Below, one piece after another: positions 16,480 through 24,783 of a DNA stretch of 46,459 nt; within the stretch, counting starts at the first letter, position 1; each line of letters begins with the position of its first letter. Both the position numbers and the translations under genes were made by a program. The DNA comes from Leptospirales bacterium (lineage in GTDB: Bacteria; Spirochaetota; Leptospiria; Leptospirales; Leptonemataceae). The DNA lies in contig JAIBBM010000034.1 in the NCBI GenBank assembly GCA_019694685.1, positions 1 to 46,459 on the forward strand, given 5' to 3'. The notes below the pieces were generated by a model. It saw only the letters and a list, made by a program, of their open reading frames with translations. It was not told the DNA's origin and made no database searches.

Positions 16480-18534
16480 GTGGGCGTCTTTCTCCGCCTG
16501 GTGAAATATTCGTTTCGTTACCGGGGCCGCTTCCTTGCTGGCCTTGGCGTCGCATTCCTGGTCGCAGTCCTCAGTGCGGTCAGCCTCAATTCCTTTCTGC
16601 CCTTTTTCGAGGCGCTCGGGGATAAATCCGCCGAGTTCGCGCTGCCTTCGTCTCGCGCAGAACGCAATCTGATGAAGAAGGCGATCCTTGCCTCTCTCAA
16701 AGACAAACCGTTGCACGTCTTGATCCTCATAGAAGCATTGAAATATCCCTCCGAGGACAAGGCATGGACAGACTTCCTGGGGTTAACCCAGCCTCGCGGC
16801 AAGGAAGGGAAGCTAGACAAAGTCAAATCGCGCATATTGCTCGCTCTGCTTCCAGACAAGCCCACTGGCGTTACGGACATTGAATCGTTTCAGCTCAGAC
16901 AGATCATCTACTGGAAACTCAGGGTCAATGCGTACGGATTTCGCCCGCTCGAAGTGATCTACGGCGTACTGATGATTCTGGTACCGCTCATTGCTCTTCG
17001 TCTCGTGCTTCAGATTGTAACGGTGCGATTGATTGCGAAGGCAGGCTACAGAGCCGTTCGTGATTTAAGATCGGATCTATATCGCAAGGTGCAGGAGCTT
17101 CCTCTTACATTCTTCTACAGTCAGAAGTCAGGTGTGATCCTCAGTAGAATGATCAATGATGCCGAAGTAGTGGCCGCTGTGATTTCGAGCAATCTGAGAG
17201 ATGCGATCACGAACGTTTTTATTCTGGTGACTCACTTTGCCGTACTTGCCTATCTCAATCTGCAGCTCTTGCTTGTATCTCTGATTGCAGTACCTTTGAT
17301 GCTTTCGCCTGTGACTCTATTTGCGCGAAAGGTAAGAAAGTCTACAGGGAAAAGCCAGGAATATCTCGCCGATCTCAACGCTCTTCTAAAAGAAACGATC
17401 TCAGGCGTGAAAGTGATTCGTTCTTTCGCCATGGAAGGTTACGAAGCAGAACAGTTCCGTCGCGCGAATCAGAAACTTTACTGGCGAACTTTCAAGCAAC
17501 AATTCTATCTTCGCGCATCACCGAATCTTGTAGAACTGACCAGTGCAGTCGTTGCACTCGGGATGCTCGGACTGGGAGCGTTCTTTCTAGATCCAACTGA
17601 TTTTACCGGCGGCCAGTTCATGGCATTCCTGGTGATTCTTCTTTCTCTGATCCGGCCAGTGATCCAGCTCTCCGGTATGATGGCGAAAGTGGGGCAGGGA
17701 TCGGAAGCAGGTAGACGCATTTTTGAAATTCTGGACAGACCCAGAGACATAGAAGAGGCGCGACATCCTGCTGTGCTTCGCCCGTTGCGAAAGCATCTTG
17801 AGTTCAAAAATGTTTCCTTTCAGTATCCTGAAACGGACAAACTCGTGCTCGAAAATATCAATCTCCATGTAGAGGCGGGCCAGACCATCGCACTGGTGGG
17901 AGAAAGCGGAAGTGGCAAGTCCACTCTGATGGATTTGCTCGCGCGCTTTTTTGATCCAACCAGCGGAAGCATTCGAATCGATGGAACAGACATTCGCGAC
18001 TTTCGCATCGCAGATCACAGAAGCAGAATCGGAATCGTGCAGCAGGAAAATTTTCTGTTTCATGGTCCCGTACGTGAAAACATAGCGTATGGACGGCCCG
18101 AGATTTCGATTCGCGAAATCATGAAGGCCGCCCGGCTTGCTCACGCTCACGACTTCATCAAAGAATTGCCCGGAAAATACGAATCCATGATTGGAGAACG
18201 AGGGCTGAACCTTTCAGGCGGTCAGAGACAGAGGATCGCCATTGCGCGGGCTCTTCTACGCGATCCGGAAATTCTCATTCTGGACGAGGCCACGTCCGCT
18301 CTGGACACCCAGTCTGAGCGCCTGGTCCAGCACGCTCTCGACCGGCTTTTCCGCAATCGCACAGTTTTTGTGATTGCACACCGGCTTTCTACCATTGAAA
18401 AAGCCGATTTGATTGTCGTCTTGTCCGGCGGCCAGATTGTGGACATGGGCAAGCATTCAGACCTGATGCAGAAGGGTGGACTGTACGCACGGCTGCAGGA
18501 GATTTCCAGGCAGGCTGTTCCAGGTTTGGCCTGA
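16480..18534 (+). CDS. ABC transporter, MsbA-like fused membrane and ATPase domains
   Basis: The 684-residue half-transporter has an N-terminal six-helix exporter domain and a C-terminal ATPase: Walker A GESGSGKST (about residue 473), signature LSGGQRQR (about 576), Walker B ILILDEATSALD (about 597) and a switch histidine in IAHRLST. It probably flips a lipid or lipid-linked substrate. Between the first and second helices there is an unusually long polar loop of roughly 100 residues (from FFEALGDKSAEF to about residue 150), with many charged residues. Start GTG 16480 has GGCGGGA about nine bases upstream. It resembles the second exporter at 33 kb, which adjoins lpxK and is the better MsbA candidate. 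Confidence 0.85.
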   Translation: MGVFLRLVKYSFRYRGRFLAGLGVAFLVAVLSAVSLNSFLPFFEALGDKSAEFALPSSRAERNLMKKAILASLKDKPLHVLILIEALKYPSEDKAWTDFLGLTQPRGKEGKLDKVKSRILLALLPDKPTGVTDIESFQLRQIIYWKLRVNAYGFRPLEVIYGVLMILVPLIALRLVLQIVTVRLIAKAGYRAVRDLRSDLYRKVQELPLTFFYSQKSGVILSRMINDAEVVAAVISSNLRDAITNVFILVTHFAVLAYLNLQLLLVSLIAVPLMLSPVTLFARKVRKSTGKSQEYLADLNALLKETISGVKVIRSFAMEGYEAEQFRRANQKLYWRTFKQQFYLRASPNLVELTSAVVALGMLGLGAFFLDPTDFTGGQFMAFLVILLSLIRPVIQLSGMMAKVGQGSEAGRRIFEILDRPRDIEEARHPAVLRPLRKHLEFKNVSFQYPETDKLVLENINLHVEAGQTIALVGESGSGKSTLMDLLARFFDPTSGSIRIDGTDIRDFRIADHRSRIGIVQQENFLFHGPVRENIAYGRPEISIREIMKAARLAHAHDFIKELPGKYESMIGERGLNLSGGQRQRIAIARALLRDPEILILDEATSALDTQSERLVQHALDRLFRNRTVFVIAHRLSTIEKADLIVVLSGGQIVDMGKHSDLMQKGGLYARLQEISRQAVPGLA

Positions 18535-18556
18535 CTTTATTTTCGAGGATTGTAGA

Positions 18557-18976
18557 TTGAAACCAGTTTTACTCGTGGATGACAATGATCGCTACGCAGA
18601 GATGCTAGATAAGTATTTTAGAGACAGAGGCTACACTCCGGAGCGCGCTTTCAACGGAAAGGACGCACTTGGAATGTTCAAAGGGAAACCTGCGGACTAC
18701 TATCGCGCGATTGTTACGGATATCACCATGGAAAGCCAGCTTGCCGGGCTGTCTTTTCTCTGGGAGATCAAGAAGCTTGGCTTTCACGGCACAATCGTTG
18801 TGGCCAGCACAGGATTCGATTTCCCTCTCGCCATGCCTCTTTCGCGCATGGTTTTGACTGGCTGGGGAGTGCACTATCTTGTGCCAAAGGCTCCCATGAA
18901 GCGGGCCGGAATCATTGAATTTTATCCAGTTTCCCTGTTTTCTTCGACCCTGAAGGAGTTTCAGGAAGTCCAATAA
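18557..18976 (+). CDS. Single-domain response regulator
   Basis: Start TTG 18557 was chosen because GAGGA lies seven bases upstream and the first strand of a receiver follows at once (KPVLLVDDND). The 139-residue product keeps the acidic pair D8-D9, the phosphoacceptor D55 (IVTDITM), T85 (ASTGF) and K111 (LVPKAP). The loop between T85 and K111 is longer than in CheY (25 residues instead of about 20), with a PLAMPLSRMVLTGWG insertion. No output domain is present. It starts 22 bp after the ABC exporter gene and ends 38 bp before lipL41, so it may be transcribed with either. Confidence 0.75.
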   Translation: MKPVLLVDDNDRYAEMLDKYFRDRGYTPERAFNGKDALGMFKGKPADYYRAIVTDITMESQLAGLSFLWEIKKLGFHGTIVVASTGFDFPLAMPLSRMVLTGWGVHYLVPKAPMKRAGIIEFYPVSLFSSTLKEFQEVQ

Positions 18977-19014
18977 TTGATTTACAACCAACTTCAAAAA
19001 GGCTCAAAAGACTC

Positions 19015-20091
19015 ATGACGAATTTCCGCCGCGTACTCATCATTTCCAGCCTGGCTTCTTTGCTCACTTGCGTGCCGGGGATTCCAGTGAAGATTCCTCG
19101 CTATCCAGAAGGCGTCATGGGCGATCAGCTCAAGAGCGTCATGGGCGCGAAGCGCAAGGTCGGCGTGGTTGCCGCCAGCCCCAACCCGAATCTACTGCAG
19201 CAAATCGGATATGACCAGGACTGGTCTGCCACTGTGGAAGGTGCCGTCACAACGGAACTGACCCAGCGCGGTTTCTACACCATGATTGATACATCGAGTC
19301 GCAAGCAAAGACTGCGCGAGCTCGCTTACACTCAAACTGGTTTGACCGGCGAACAAAGAAACATCGGCCAGGAGCTCGCTGCAGAAGGACTGTTGTTCAT
19401 TCGCATGACTGCTCCTCCTCTCAAAGAATGCAAAACTGAATACGTAACCGATTTCGCGGCCACGGCTCTGAAGCTTGGAATGAAGATGGCCATGAAAGAT
19501 TCCAATGGTGCGGGAGACGCGCAGGAGAAAAAGCCAACTGGCGTTTTGTTCCTCACAGTTTTCGTGCAGGGCACTCTTACGAATCTAGAAACAGGCCAGT
19601 CGGTAACATACGCGCACAGCAAACCATACAAACTCCAGAATGAGGCCGGGAATCAGGAATGCCCATCCACTCTCGATGCGTTTGGAAAAGCTCTGCAGGA
19701 TGCCAGCGCGGCCATCGCAGACAATCTTTCGCCTTCTATCGTAACTGTGAAGATCCCTCTTGCATCGGATGCAGATGACCTGGACGGAGACCAGAAAGCA
19801 AAGGTGACCAAATATCTGACGGAAGGAATCAAGTGGGCAGAAGCAGACGATTTCCAGATGGCAGCGCAAAACTGGGAAAAGGCGCTCGATGCGTCCGGCG
19901 GCAAATCGGCTTCCGCTCTCTGGAACATAGCAGCTTATAAGTGGTATTCTGGAGATATGGACGGAGCGGAGAAATACTTCAAACGCTCCTTCTCCAACGG
20001 TGGATCAGACTGGGCGGACGCGGCCAAGAGAAGTCTCTGGGCTACGTTCCGCAAAGAGAAAGACCGTAAGGAAAGCGAGGGCGGGAATTAA
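19015..20091 (+). CDS. lipL41: LipL41-like outer-membrane lipoprotein
   Basis: The 358-residue protein starts with a lipoprotein signal ending ASLLTC (cysteine 19). It matches the Leptospira major lipoprotein LipL41 as I recall it, in length (about 355) and in landmarks in order: an N-terminal strand KVGVVAAS, ECKTEYVTDFAATALKLG, KPTGVLFLTV, ETGQSV, QECPSTLDAFGKALQDA and NLSPSIV, then a C-terminal TPR-like region (WNIAAYKWYSGDMDGAEKYFKRSF). LipL41 is an abundant outer-membrane lipoprotein reported to bind hemin and to depend on the small protein Lep. The gene directly downstream fits Lep. Homology rests on remembered sequence, not a search. Confidence 0.8.
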   Translation: MTNFRRVLIISSLASLLTCVPGIPVKIPRYPEGVMGDQLKSVMGAKRKVGVVAASPNPNLLQQIGYDQDWSATVEGAVTTELTQRGFYTMIDTSSRKQRLRELAYTQTGLTGEQRNIGQELAAEGLLFIRMTAPPLKECKTEYVTDFAATALKLGMKMAMKDSNGAGDAQEKKPTGVLFLTVFVQGTLTNLETGQSVTYAHSKPYKLQNEAGNQECPSTLDAFGKALQDASAAIADNLSPSIVTVKIPLASDADDLDGDQKAKVTKYLTEGIKWAEADDFQMAAQNWEKALDASGGKSASALWNIAAYKWYSGDMDGAEKYFKRSFSNGGSDWADAAKRSLWATFRKEKDRKESEGGN

Positions 20092-20368
20092 GTCCTCCGT
20101 CGCCTTACCAGCCGTAGCCGTAGCATTCCTTCTTCTATTGTCCGCATGCAGGACAAAACCCACAGAAGAGGAATGCATGGCTGGCTTTCGCAATTTCGTC
20201 TTTCTGCAAACCCAGGGTGACAGGGCCCAGCAGGAAATGATGGATGCCGCGGCCGCAACCTCAAAGGATCTGGCCCGGGCATGCGTTGAAAAGAAATCCC
20301 GAAAGCGCGTCCTATGCGAAATCAACGCAAAATCCCTTCCTGATCTTTCCGATTGCACAGCTTTTTAA
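20000..20368 (+). CDS. lep: Lep-like small lipoprotein, LipL41 chaperone
   Basis: The position directly after lipL41 and the content (basic N terminus, hydrophobic segment AVAVAFLLLLSAC, then KPTEEECMAGF and further cysteines in ARACVEKK, VLCEIN and LSDCTAF) fit Lep, the small protein that stabilises LipL41 in Leptospira. The start is uncertain. The only standard start before the signal segment is GTG 20000, which overlaps lipL41 by 92 bp and adds a basic 30-residue extension. An ATT at 20087, overlapping the lipL41 stop and preceded by GAGGG, would give a normal-length signal (IKSSVALPAVAV...) if used. The mature protein has about 70 residues. Confidence 0.7.
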   Translation: MDQTGRTRPREVSGLRSAKRKTVRKARAGIKSSVALPAVAVAFLLLLSACRTKPTEEECMAGFRNFVFLQTQGDRAQQEMMDAAAATSKDLARACVEKKSRKRVLCEINAKSLPDLSDCTAF

Positions 20369-20407
20369 TTCATTTCTAAATAACGCGCCCCGCGCAGGGT
20401 GACCTCA

Positions 20408-22939
20408 ATGCAGAAGACAGCCTTTCATCCCGCTATTCGGGCTGTGCCTTTCGAAAGGATCGCACCCGCCTTACAGAAAGTCCAACTACCAGGGCGTTAC
20501 GTGGGCGGAGAGTTCGGAATCATCGCCAGGGATCCGTCAAGCGCACTCGTGCGCGCGGTGTTCAGCTATCCGGACACGTATGAACTCGGCATGTCCAATG
20601 AGGGCGTAAAGATCCTGTACGACGCAGTCAATCGCACTCCGGATTTACTCGCAGACAGAGCGTTTCTTCCATGGCCCGATTTTGGCCGCGAAATGCAGGA
20701 GAGAAATATCCCTCTCTACAGTCTGGATCACAGACTGGAAATCAAATCGTTTGATGTCTGGGGCTTTAACACTGCTCACGAGCTTCATTTTACAAACATA
20801 CTCTACGCACTGGATCTCGCAGGCATTCCTCTTCGTCGTGCGGACCGGGGCGGAGATGATCCGATCATCCTGACAGGAGGCACGGCAGTCACCAATCCTC
20901 TGCCTATCTTTGACTTTCTGGACGGCATCTTTCTCGGAGACGGGGAGGAAGCAATTCTAGAAATCATGGGCATCATCAAGTCGGGCAAGGCTGCGGGCAA
21001 ATCGCGCGATGAGATCATTTCAGATCTTTCCGTTGTAGAAGGCCTTCTGCTTCCGTCTCTTTACACTGTGGACGAAAGCTCGCCCGGGTTTCCTGTTTAC
21101 ACGGGTCCAATGGTAAAGAAACGCACATATCGCGCAGATCGATTTGCAGCTCTCGAAAATATACTCGTGCCAAACATTGAAATCACTCAGGATAGAGTGG
21201 TTGTGGAAGTGAATCGAGGATGCGGGCAGGGTTGCAGATTCTGCCATGCTGGATTCTGGAAGCGTCCGGTGCGAAATGCAGAAGTATCCACTCTGGTAAA
21301 AACAGCAGGTGAGTTGATCGATCGCACAGGAAACGATACGATCACTCTTCATTCTCTCTCCATTGCGGACTATCCATGGCTCGAAGAGCTTGTAGTAGAA
21401 ATGGCAAATAAGTACGGGCCAGATGGGATTTCTATTTCTCTTCCCAGCCTTCGCGTGCAGGTGAAAACCATTCCTATCCTGGAAATGACTTCCGGCATCC
21501 GGCGTTCCAATGTAACCTTCGCGCTCGAAGCAGCCAGTGAGCTTATGCGCGAGCGAATTCACAAGAAATCATCCGAAGACAATTTGAAATTCCTCGTACG
21601 CGAAATCTATTCGCGCGGCTGGGATCTGGTGAAGATCTACTTTATGATGGGTCTGCCTGATCGGGACGGACACGAAGTAGAAGATCTCATCCGTTCTCTC
21701 AACGACTTTGCGGACCTGGCTCATGAAATGGGCCCGCGCAAAATGGTCAACGTCACTGTTTCCTTATTTGTTCCCAAGCCTTTCACCACATTTCAGTGGG
21801 AGAAACAACAGGGGCCTGAATATTTTCTCGATGGTCTCACTCGAATCAAAGCAGGTCTTAAATCAAAGAGAGTTCGAATCAAGGGACCAGATCCCTGGAT
21901 GGCATACGTGGAAGGACTTCTGTCCAGATCCGATCATCGAGTGGGTCAGTACATTTTGCGTGCTTACAAAGAAGGTGCTTGTTTTGATTCCTGGGACGAT
22001 CGTTTTCAGAAAGATACCTGGAAGAAGATCATCGCGGAAATTCCAGCAGATCTTGTTTCTTTGTGGATGGACCAGAAGCCAGGCGGATCAAGAGTTCCCT
22101 GGGATGAGATCATTGACGGGGCTCTGAAAGAAAAACTGGTTCGCGATTTTGAAAAATTTGAGTCCATCACTCCGGAAACAATGAATCCTGCGCGAGTGCA
22201 GGAACTCAAGCCCTCCGATTTTCCTCCGGAGCTCCTCAAACCTGTCACCATTCCAGAAGAGAAGTTCAAGACAGCTGGCTTTCTCAATCTGTCTTTTGCC
22301 AAATCGGGTGCGTTTCTCTACGTCAGTCACCTGGACACGATGAATGCCATGCGAAAGGTGCTTCGCCGTGCGAAGATTCCTATGACTTTCTCCGTTGGGT
22401 TCAACAAGCACGAAAGGCTTCATTTTCAGGGTGGAACGCCAACTTACTTCCATTCAGATGCAGAAAGGCTTTCTGCGGAAACTTATGCTCGTTTTGATCT
22501 GGTGGCTGCGGAAAAGAGAATTCGAGAAAACCTGCCCATGGGTCTGGATCTGCTCGAGTTGTCTTTCACAGACAGGAAGGGATTTTCAGAGGCAGCCTGG
22601 CATTCCTTCCGCGTAGATTTCTTTACAGAATCCAAATTTGAGCCGGTGCGAGCGCGATTGAATGATCTGCCGGAAGAGATTTCATTTGAGAAGAGAGATC
22701 GCAAGAAGAAGCACGGACCACGTCATGCGAATTTCATGAAGAAGGTTAAGAAGAGAGTACGCACCTGTGTGCGTGCTGTGGAAGCGCACGAAGCAGCAGA
22801 TGGAATGGCCTGGATCAAGTTTGAACTGGAGTCCACGGAGAGAGGAGGCGGAATTTCCGTCACAGATCTCCTGTCGCGGGTCCTCGATCTTCCAGTGGAA
22901 ACCTGGAACGTAGATGTGAGATTGACCAGGCTCTCCTGA
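20408..22939 (+). CDS. B12-binding radical SAM protein fused to a DUF2344-type domain (TIGR03960/TIGR03936)
   Basis: Start ATG 20408 is preceded by AGGG eight bases upstream; the in-frame GTG 20399 overlaps that site. The 843-residue protein has a B12-binding-like N-terminal region (SYPDTYELGMSNEGVKILYDAVN, then TGGTAVTNPLPIFDFLDGIFLGDGEE). The radical SAM core follows, with the cluster motif VNRGCGQGCRFCHAGFW (C272, C276, C279). The C-terminal domain starts near LSFAKSGAFLYVSHLDTMNAMRKVLRRAKIP and matches the radical SAM-linked DUF2344. This fusion is widespread in bacteria and often lies near ribosomal or RNase G genes; its reaction is not firmly known. The length fits the family. Confidence 0.85.
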   Translation: MQKTAFHPAIRAVPFERIAPALQKVQLPGRYVGGEFGIIARDPSSALVRAVFSYPDTYELGMSNEGVKILYDAVNRTPDLLADRAFLPWPDFGREMQERNIPLYSLDHRLEIKSFDVWGFNTAHELHFTNILYALDLAGIPLRRADRGGDDPIILTGGTAVTNPLPIFDFLDGIFLGDGEEAILEIMGIIKSGKAAGKSRDEIISDLSVVEGLLLPSLYTVDESSPGFPVYTGPMVKKRTYRADRFAALENILVPNIEITQDRVVVEVNRGCGQGCRFCHAGFWKRPVRNAEVSTLVKTAGELIDRTGNDTITLHSLSIADYPWLEELVVEMANKYGPDGISISLPSLRVQVKTIPILEMTSGIRRSNVTFALEAASELMRERIHKKSSEDNLKFLVREIYSRGWDLVKIYFMMGLPDRDGHEVEDLIRSLNDFADLAHEMGPRKMVNVTVSLFVPKPFTTFQWEKQQGPEYFLDGLTRIKAGLKSKRVRIKGPDPWMAYVEGLLSRSDHRVGQYILRAYKEGACFDSWDDRFQKDTWKKIIAEIPADLVSLWMDQKPGGSRVPWDEIIDGALKEKLVRDFEKFESITPETMNPARVQELKPSDFPPELLKPVTIPEEKFKTAGFLNLSFAKSGAFLYVSHLDTMNAMRKVLRRAKIPMTFSVGFNKHERLHFQGGTPTYFHSDAERLSAETYARFDLVAAEKRIRENLPMGLDLLELSFTDRKGFSEAAWHSFRVDFFTESKFEPVRARLNDLPEEISFEKRDRKKKHGPRHANFMKKVKKRVRTCVRAVEAHEAADGMAWIKFELESTERGGGISVTDLLSRVLDLPVETWNVDVRLTRLS

Positions 22940-22947
22940 GACGGCGC

Positions 22948-22961
22948 ACGCCTGCAGGCGT
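22948..22961. terminator. 14-bp perfect palindrome, possible terminator stem
   Basis: ACGCCTGCAGGCGT at 22948-22961 can form a five-pair stem with a TGCA loop just after the radical SAM gene stop at 22939. GACG and CGTC flank it at a distance. No real T-run follows on either strand, so intrinsic termination would be weak. It lies between two convergent genes. Confidence 0.35.
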
Positions 22962-22999
22962 TGTGACGTATCGTCTTTCAGAGGCCTGGCCCGGCTAAC

Positions 23000-23347
23000 T
23001 CAAGCGGCTTCTTCTTGATCCTTTTTTGGACTGTCGAATCGGACGGTCTGTGCTACCACCTTATGGCGGTTGCGCGCTTTGCCATCTTCTGTTTTCCAGC
23101 GGTCCTCTCGTAAAGAACCACTCACAGTCACTCTGCTGCCTTTCTTTAGAAAGTTGGCGCAGTTTTCTGCGAGCTTGTCCCAGGTTTCCACCTGAATGTA
23201 GGAGACGGATTTGTTTCCGTCTTTGTTTCCATATTCGTGGTTCATCGCCACCGTAAAGGTGGTGGTGATTTTTCCCGTTTTGATTGTCTTTGTCTCCGGA
23301 TCCCTGGTGAGGTTTCCATCAAGCACTGCAAGTGCCAGATTGTTCAT
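23000..23347 (-). CDS. ssb: Single-stranded DNA-binding protein, short form
   Basis: Start ATG 23347 is fixed by AAGGAG six bases upstream; a longer frame to 23413 lacks a site. The 115-residue OB-fold protein shows GNLTRDPETK, TTFTVAMN, VSYIQVETWDKLAENCANFLKKGSRVTVSGSLREDRW and RNRHKVVAQTVRF. It coats single-stranded DNA in replication and repair. It ends KKDQEEAA and lacks the acidic tip (DDDxPF-like) that most bacterial SSBs use to recruit partner proteins. It is also shorter than the usual 150-180 residues. This may therefore be an accessory paralogue, with the main SSB encoded elsewhere. It diverges from the helicase gene. Confidence 0.88.
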   Translation of the reverse strand: MNNLALAVLDGNLTRDPETKTIKTGKITTTFTVAMNHEYGNKDGNKSVSYIQVETWDKLAENCANFLKKGSRVTVSGSLREDRWKTEDGKARNRHKVVAQTVRFDSPKKDQEEAA

Positions 23348-23440
23348 AAGTGTCTCCTTGCAAGGGAAGGGTAACTGTGCTTTTGATCGTTCCGCACAAA
23401 TTGTTCGGATCATTTTCTTTTTCGATTACCCAGTGATAGG

Positions 23441-24691
23441 ATGGAACTATCGAAAGAACAACGGAAAGTAGTGAGTGCCAATGATCGTTTCCTCCAGGTG
23501 GTGGCGGCCGCGGGCAGCGGCAAGACTCGCACCATGATCGCTCTGGCGGAAGACTCAGTTACCAGAGGGATGAATCCGGCGCGCATCTTGATGCTCAGTT
23601 TTAGTAGAAAGGCATGCTCTGAAATTCGCTCCAGGCTTTCAGAATCCATACGAAGCGAAGTGCGCGTTTCCACATTTCATTCTCTTGCCTTTCGTTCTAT
23701 GATGAGAAGGAGAGAGATGCGCGGCGTGCGAGTTCTGACGGATCAGGCGAAGTTTGAATTCATGCGCGGGCTCCTCTGCCAGGCTAAAACAGACGGAATT
23801 CCCTACTCGGTCCTGCTTGCCAATAAGAGGCTATTTAGAGAGCAGTTTCCGGATCTTTGCATGAGTGTTTATAGAGAGCTTGCGGAATACAAAAGATCCA
23901 ATCGCCTGGTGGAGTTTGACGACATGGTTCTGGACTTGAACCGCGAGCTTCGTCTGGGACATCTGCGCGATCTGCGCAAATCGTTTGATCTCATCATCGT
24001 AGACGAATTTCAGGACACAGATCCCGGGCAGCTTCAATTTCTCCAGATGATGGATTCGCGGAGACTCGTTGTAGTGGGAGACGATTATCAAAGCATCTAC
24101 GGCTTTCGAGGAAGCGATCCTGAATTATTCCTAAAATTTCAGAAGCATTTCCCGGGAGCGCGAGTTCTTTCTTTGAGCGAGAATTACAGGAGTCAGGAAA
24201 GAATCGTGCGCGCAGGCAATCATTTGATCCGGTCATCGCGCAAACAATTGAGAAAGAAGGTGCGCGCCATGCGCAGAGGATCTACAGATTGCGTGGCCCT
24301 TTCCGTATTCAGAGGAGAAGAAGCGGAGGTGGCAGCTCTTGTGAATGCATCCGGCGGCTTCATCCTTTGCAGAAGCAACTACAGAAGAATTGTCTGGGAG
24401 AGGGCGGGAGTGGAGCCGGACCGATTGCTTACGATTCATTCTGCCAAGGGTCTTGAGTTTCCAATTGTATATCTGGATCTTTGTGGCGGTTGGAGTTCTG
24501 CTAGAGGAACTCGTGTGCCGGACGAAGAGGTGAGGGTCGCCTATGTTGGTTTGAGTCGCGCTGAAAACTGGCTGGTTGTGATGCACGACGAGTCTGGAAC
24601 ATCCGCTCCAGAAAGAGCGGTGTTTGAACTCTTTCGAAATGAAGTGCAGAGGTATTCGCCCGTCGCGCTGCAAAGAGCGATGGCCGCTTGA
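23441..24691 (+). CDS. Compact UvrD/Rep-family DNA helicase
   Basis: The 416-residue protein has the superfamily 1A motif set: an N-terminal Q-motif region (LSKEQRKVV), Walker A AAAGSGKTRT (residues 22-31), STFHSLAFR, the DExx box IIVDEFQDTDP, GDDYQSIYGFRG, SENYRSQERI, LTIHSAKGLEFPIVYLDL and YVGLSRAENWL. UvrD and Rep have about 670-720 residues, so subdomains 1B and 2B must be very reduced and the C-terminal tail is missing. The motor is complete, so unwinding or translocation on single-stranded DNA is expected. It diverges from ssb across 93 bp, which supports a DNA-repair context. The terminator at 24732-24761 follows. Confidence 0.88.
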   Translation: MELSKEQRKVVSANDRFLQVVAAAGSGKTRTMIALAEDSVTRGMNPARILMLSFSRKACSEIRSRLSESIRSEVRVSTFHSLAFRSMMRRREMRGVRVLTDQAKFEFMRGLLCQAKTDGIPYSVLLANKRLFREQFPDLCMSVYRELAEYKRSNRLVEFDDMVLDLNRELRLGHLRDLRKSFDLIIVDEFQDTDPGQLQFLQMMDSRRLVVVGDDYQSIYGFRGSDPELFLKFQKHFPGARVLSLSENYRSQERIVRAGNHLIRSSRKQLRKKVRAMRRGSTDCVALSVFRGEEAEVAALVNASGGFILCRSNYRRIVWERAGVEPDRLLTIHSAKGLEFPIVYLDLCGGWSSARGTRVPDEEVRVAYVGLSRAENWLVVMHDESGTSAPERAVFELFRNEVQRYSPVALQRAMAA

Positions 24692-24731
24692 CGGTAGCTT
24701 TTAGGCCAGATACGGCTTTGAACAAAGGCAT

Positions 24732-24761
24732 AAAAAAAACCCCGACCATTGGCCGGGGTTT
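24732..24761 (-). terminator. Rho-independent terminator, read mainly on the minus strand
   Basis: AAACCCCG (24737-24744) pairs with CGGGGTTT (24754-24761) around a nine-base loop. On the minus strand the stem is followed by a run of eight T (the A-run at 24732-24739), so it ends the speD/SET-SpeD unit whose last stop is at 24784. The plus-strand tail (TTTCTT) could also stop transcripts of the helicase gene. Confidence 0.85.
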
Positions 24762-24783
24762 CTTGCCAGGAGCAGAGCTCAGA

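Noticed and set aside
23384..23412. TGATC...GATCA imperfect dyad between ssb and the helicase gene
   Set aside because: Five matching bases with 19 between them is weak and has no further symmetry.
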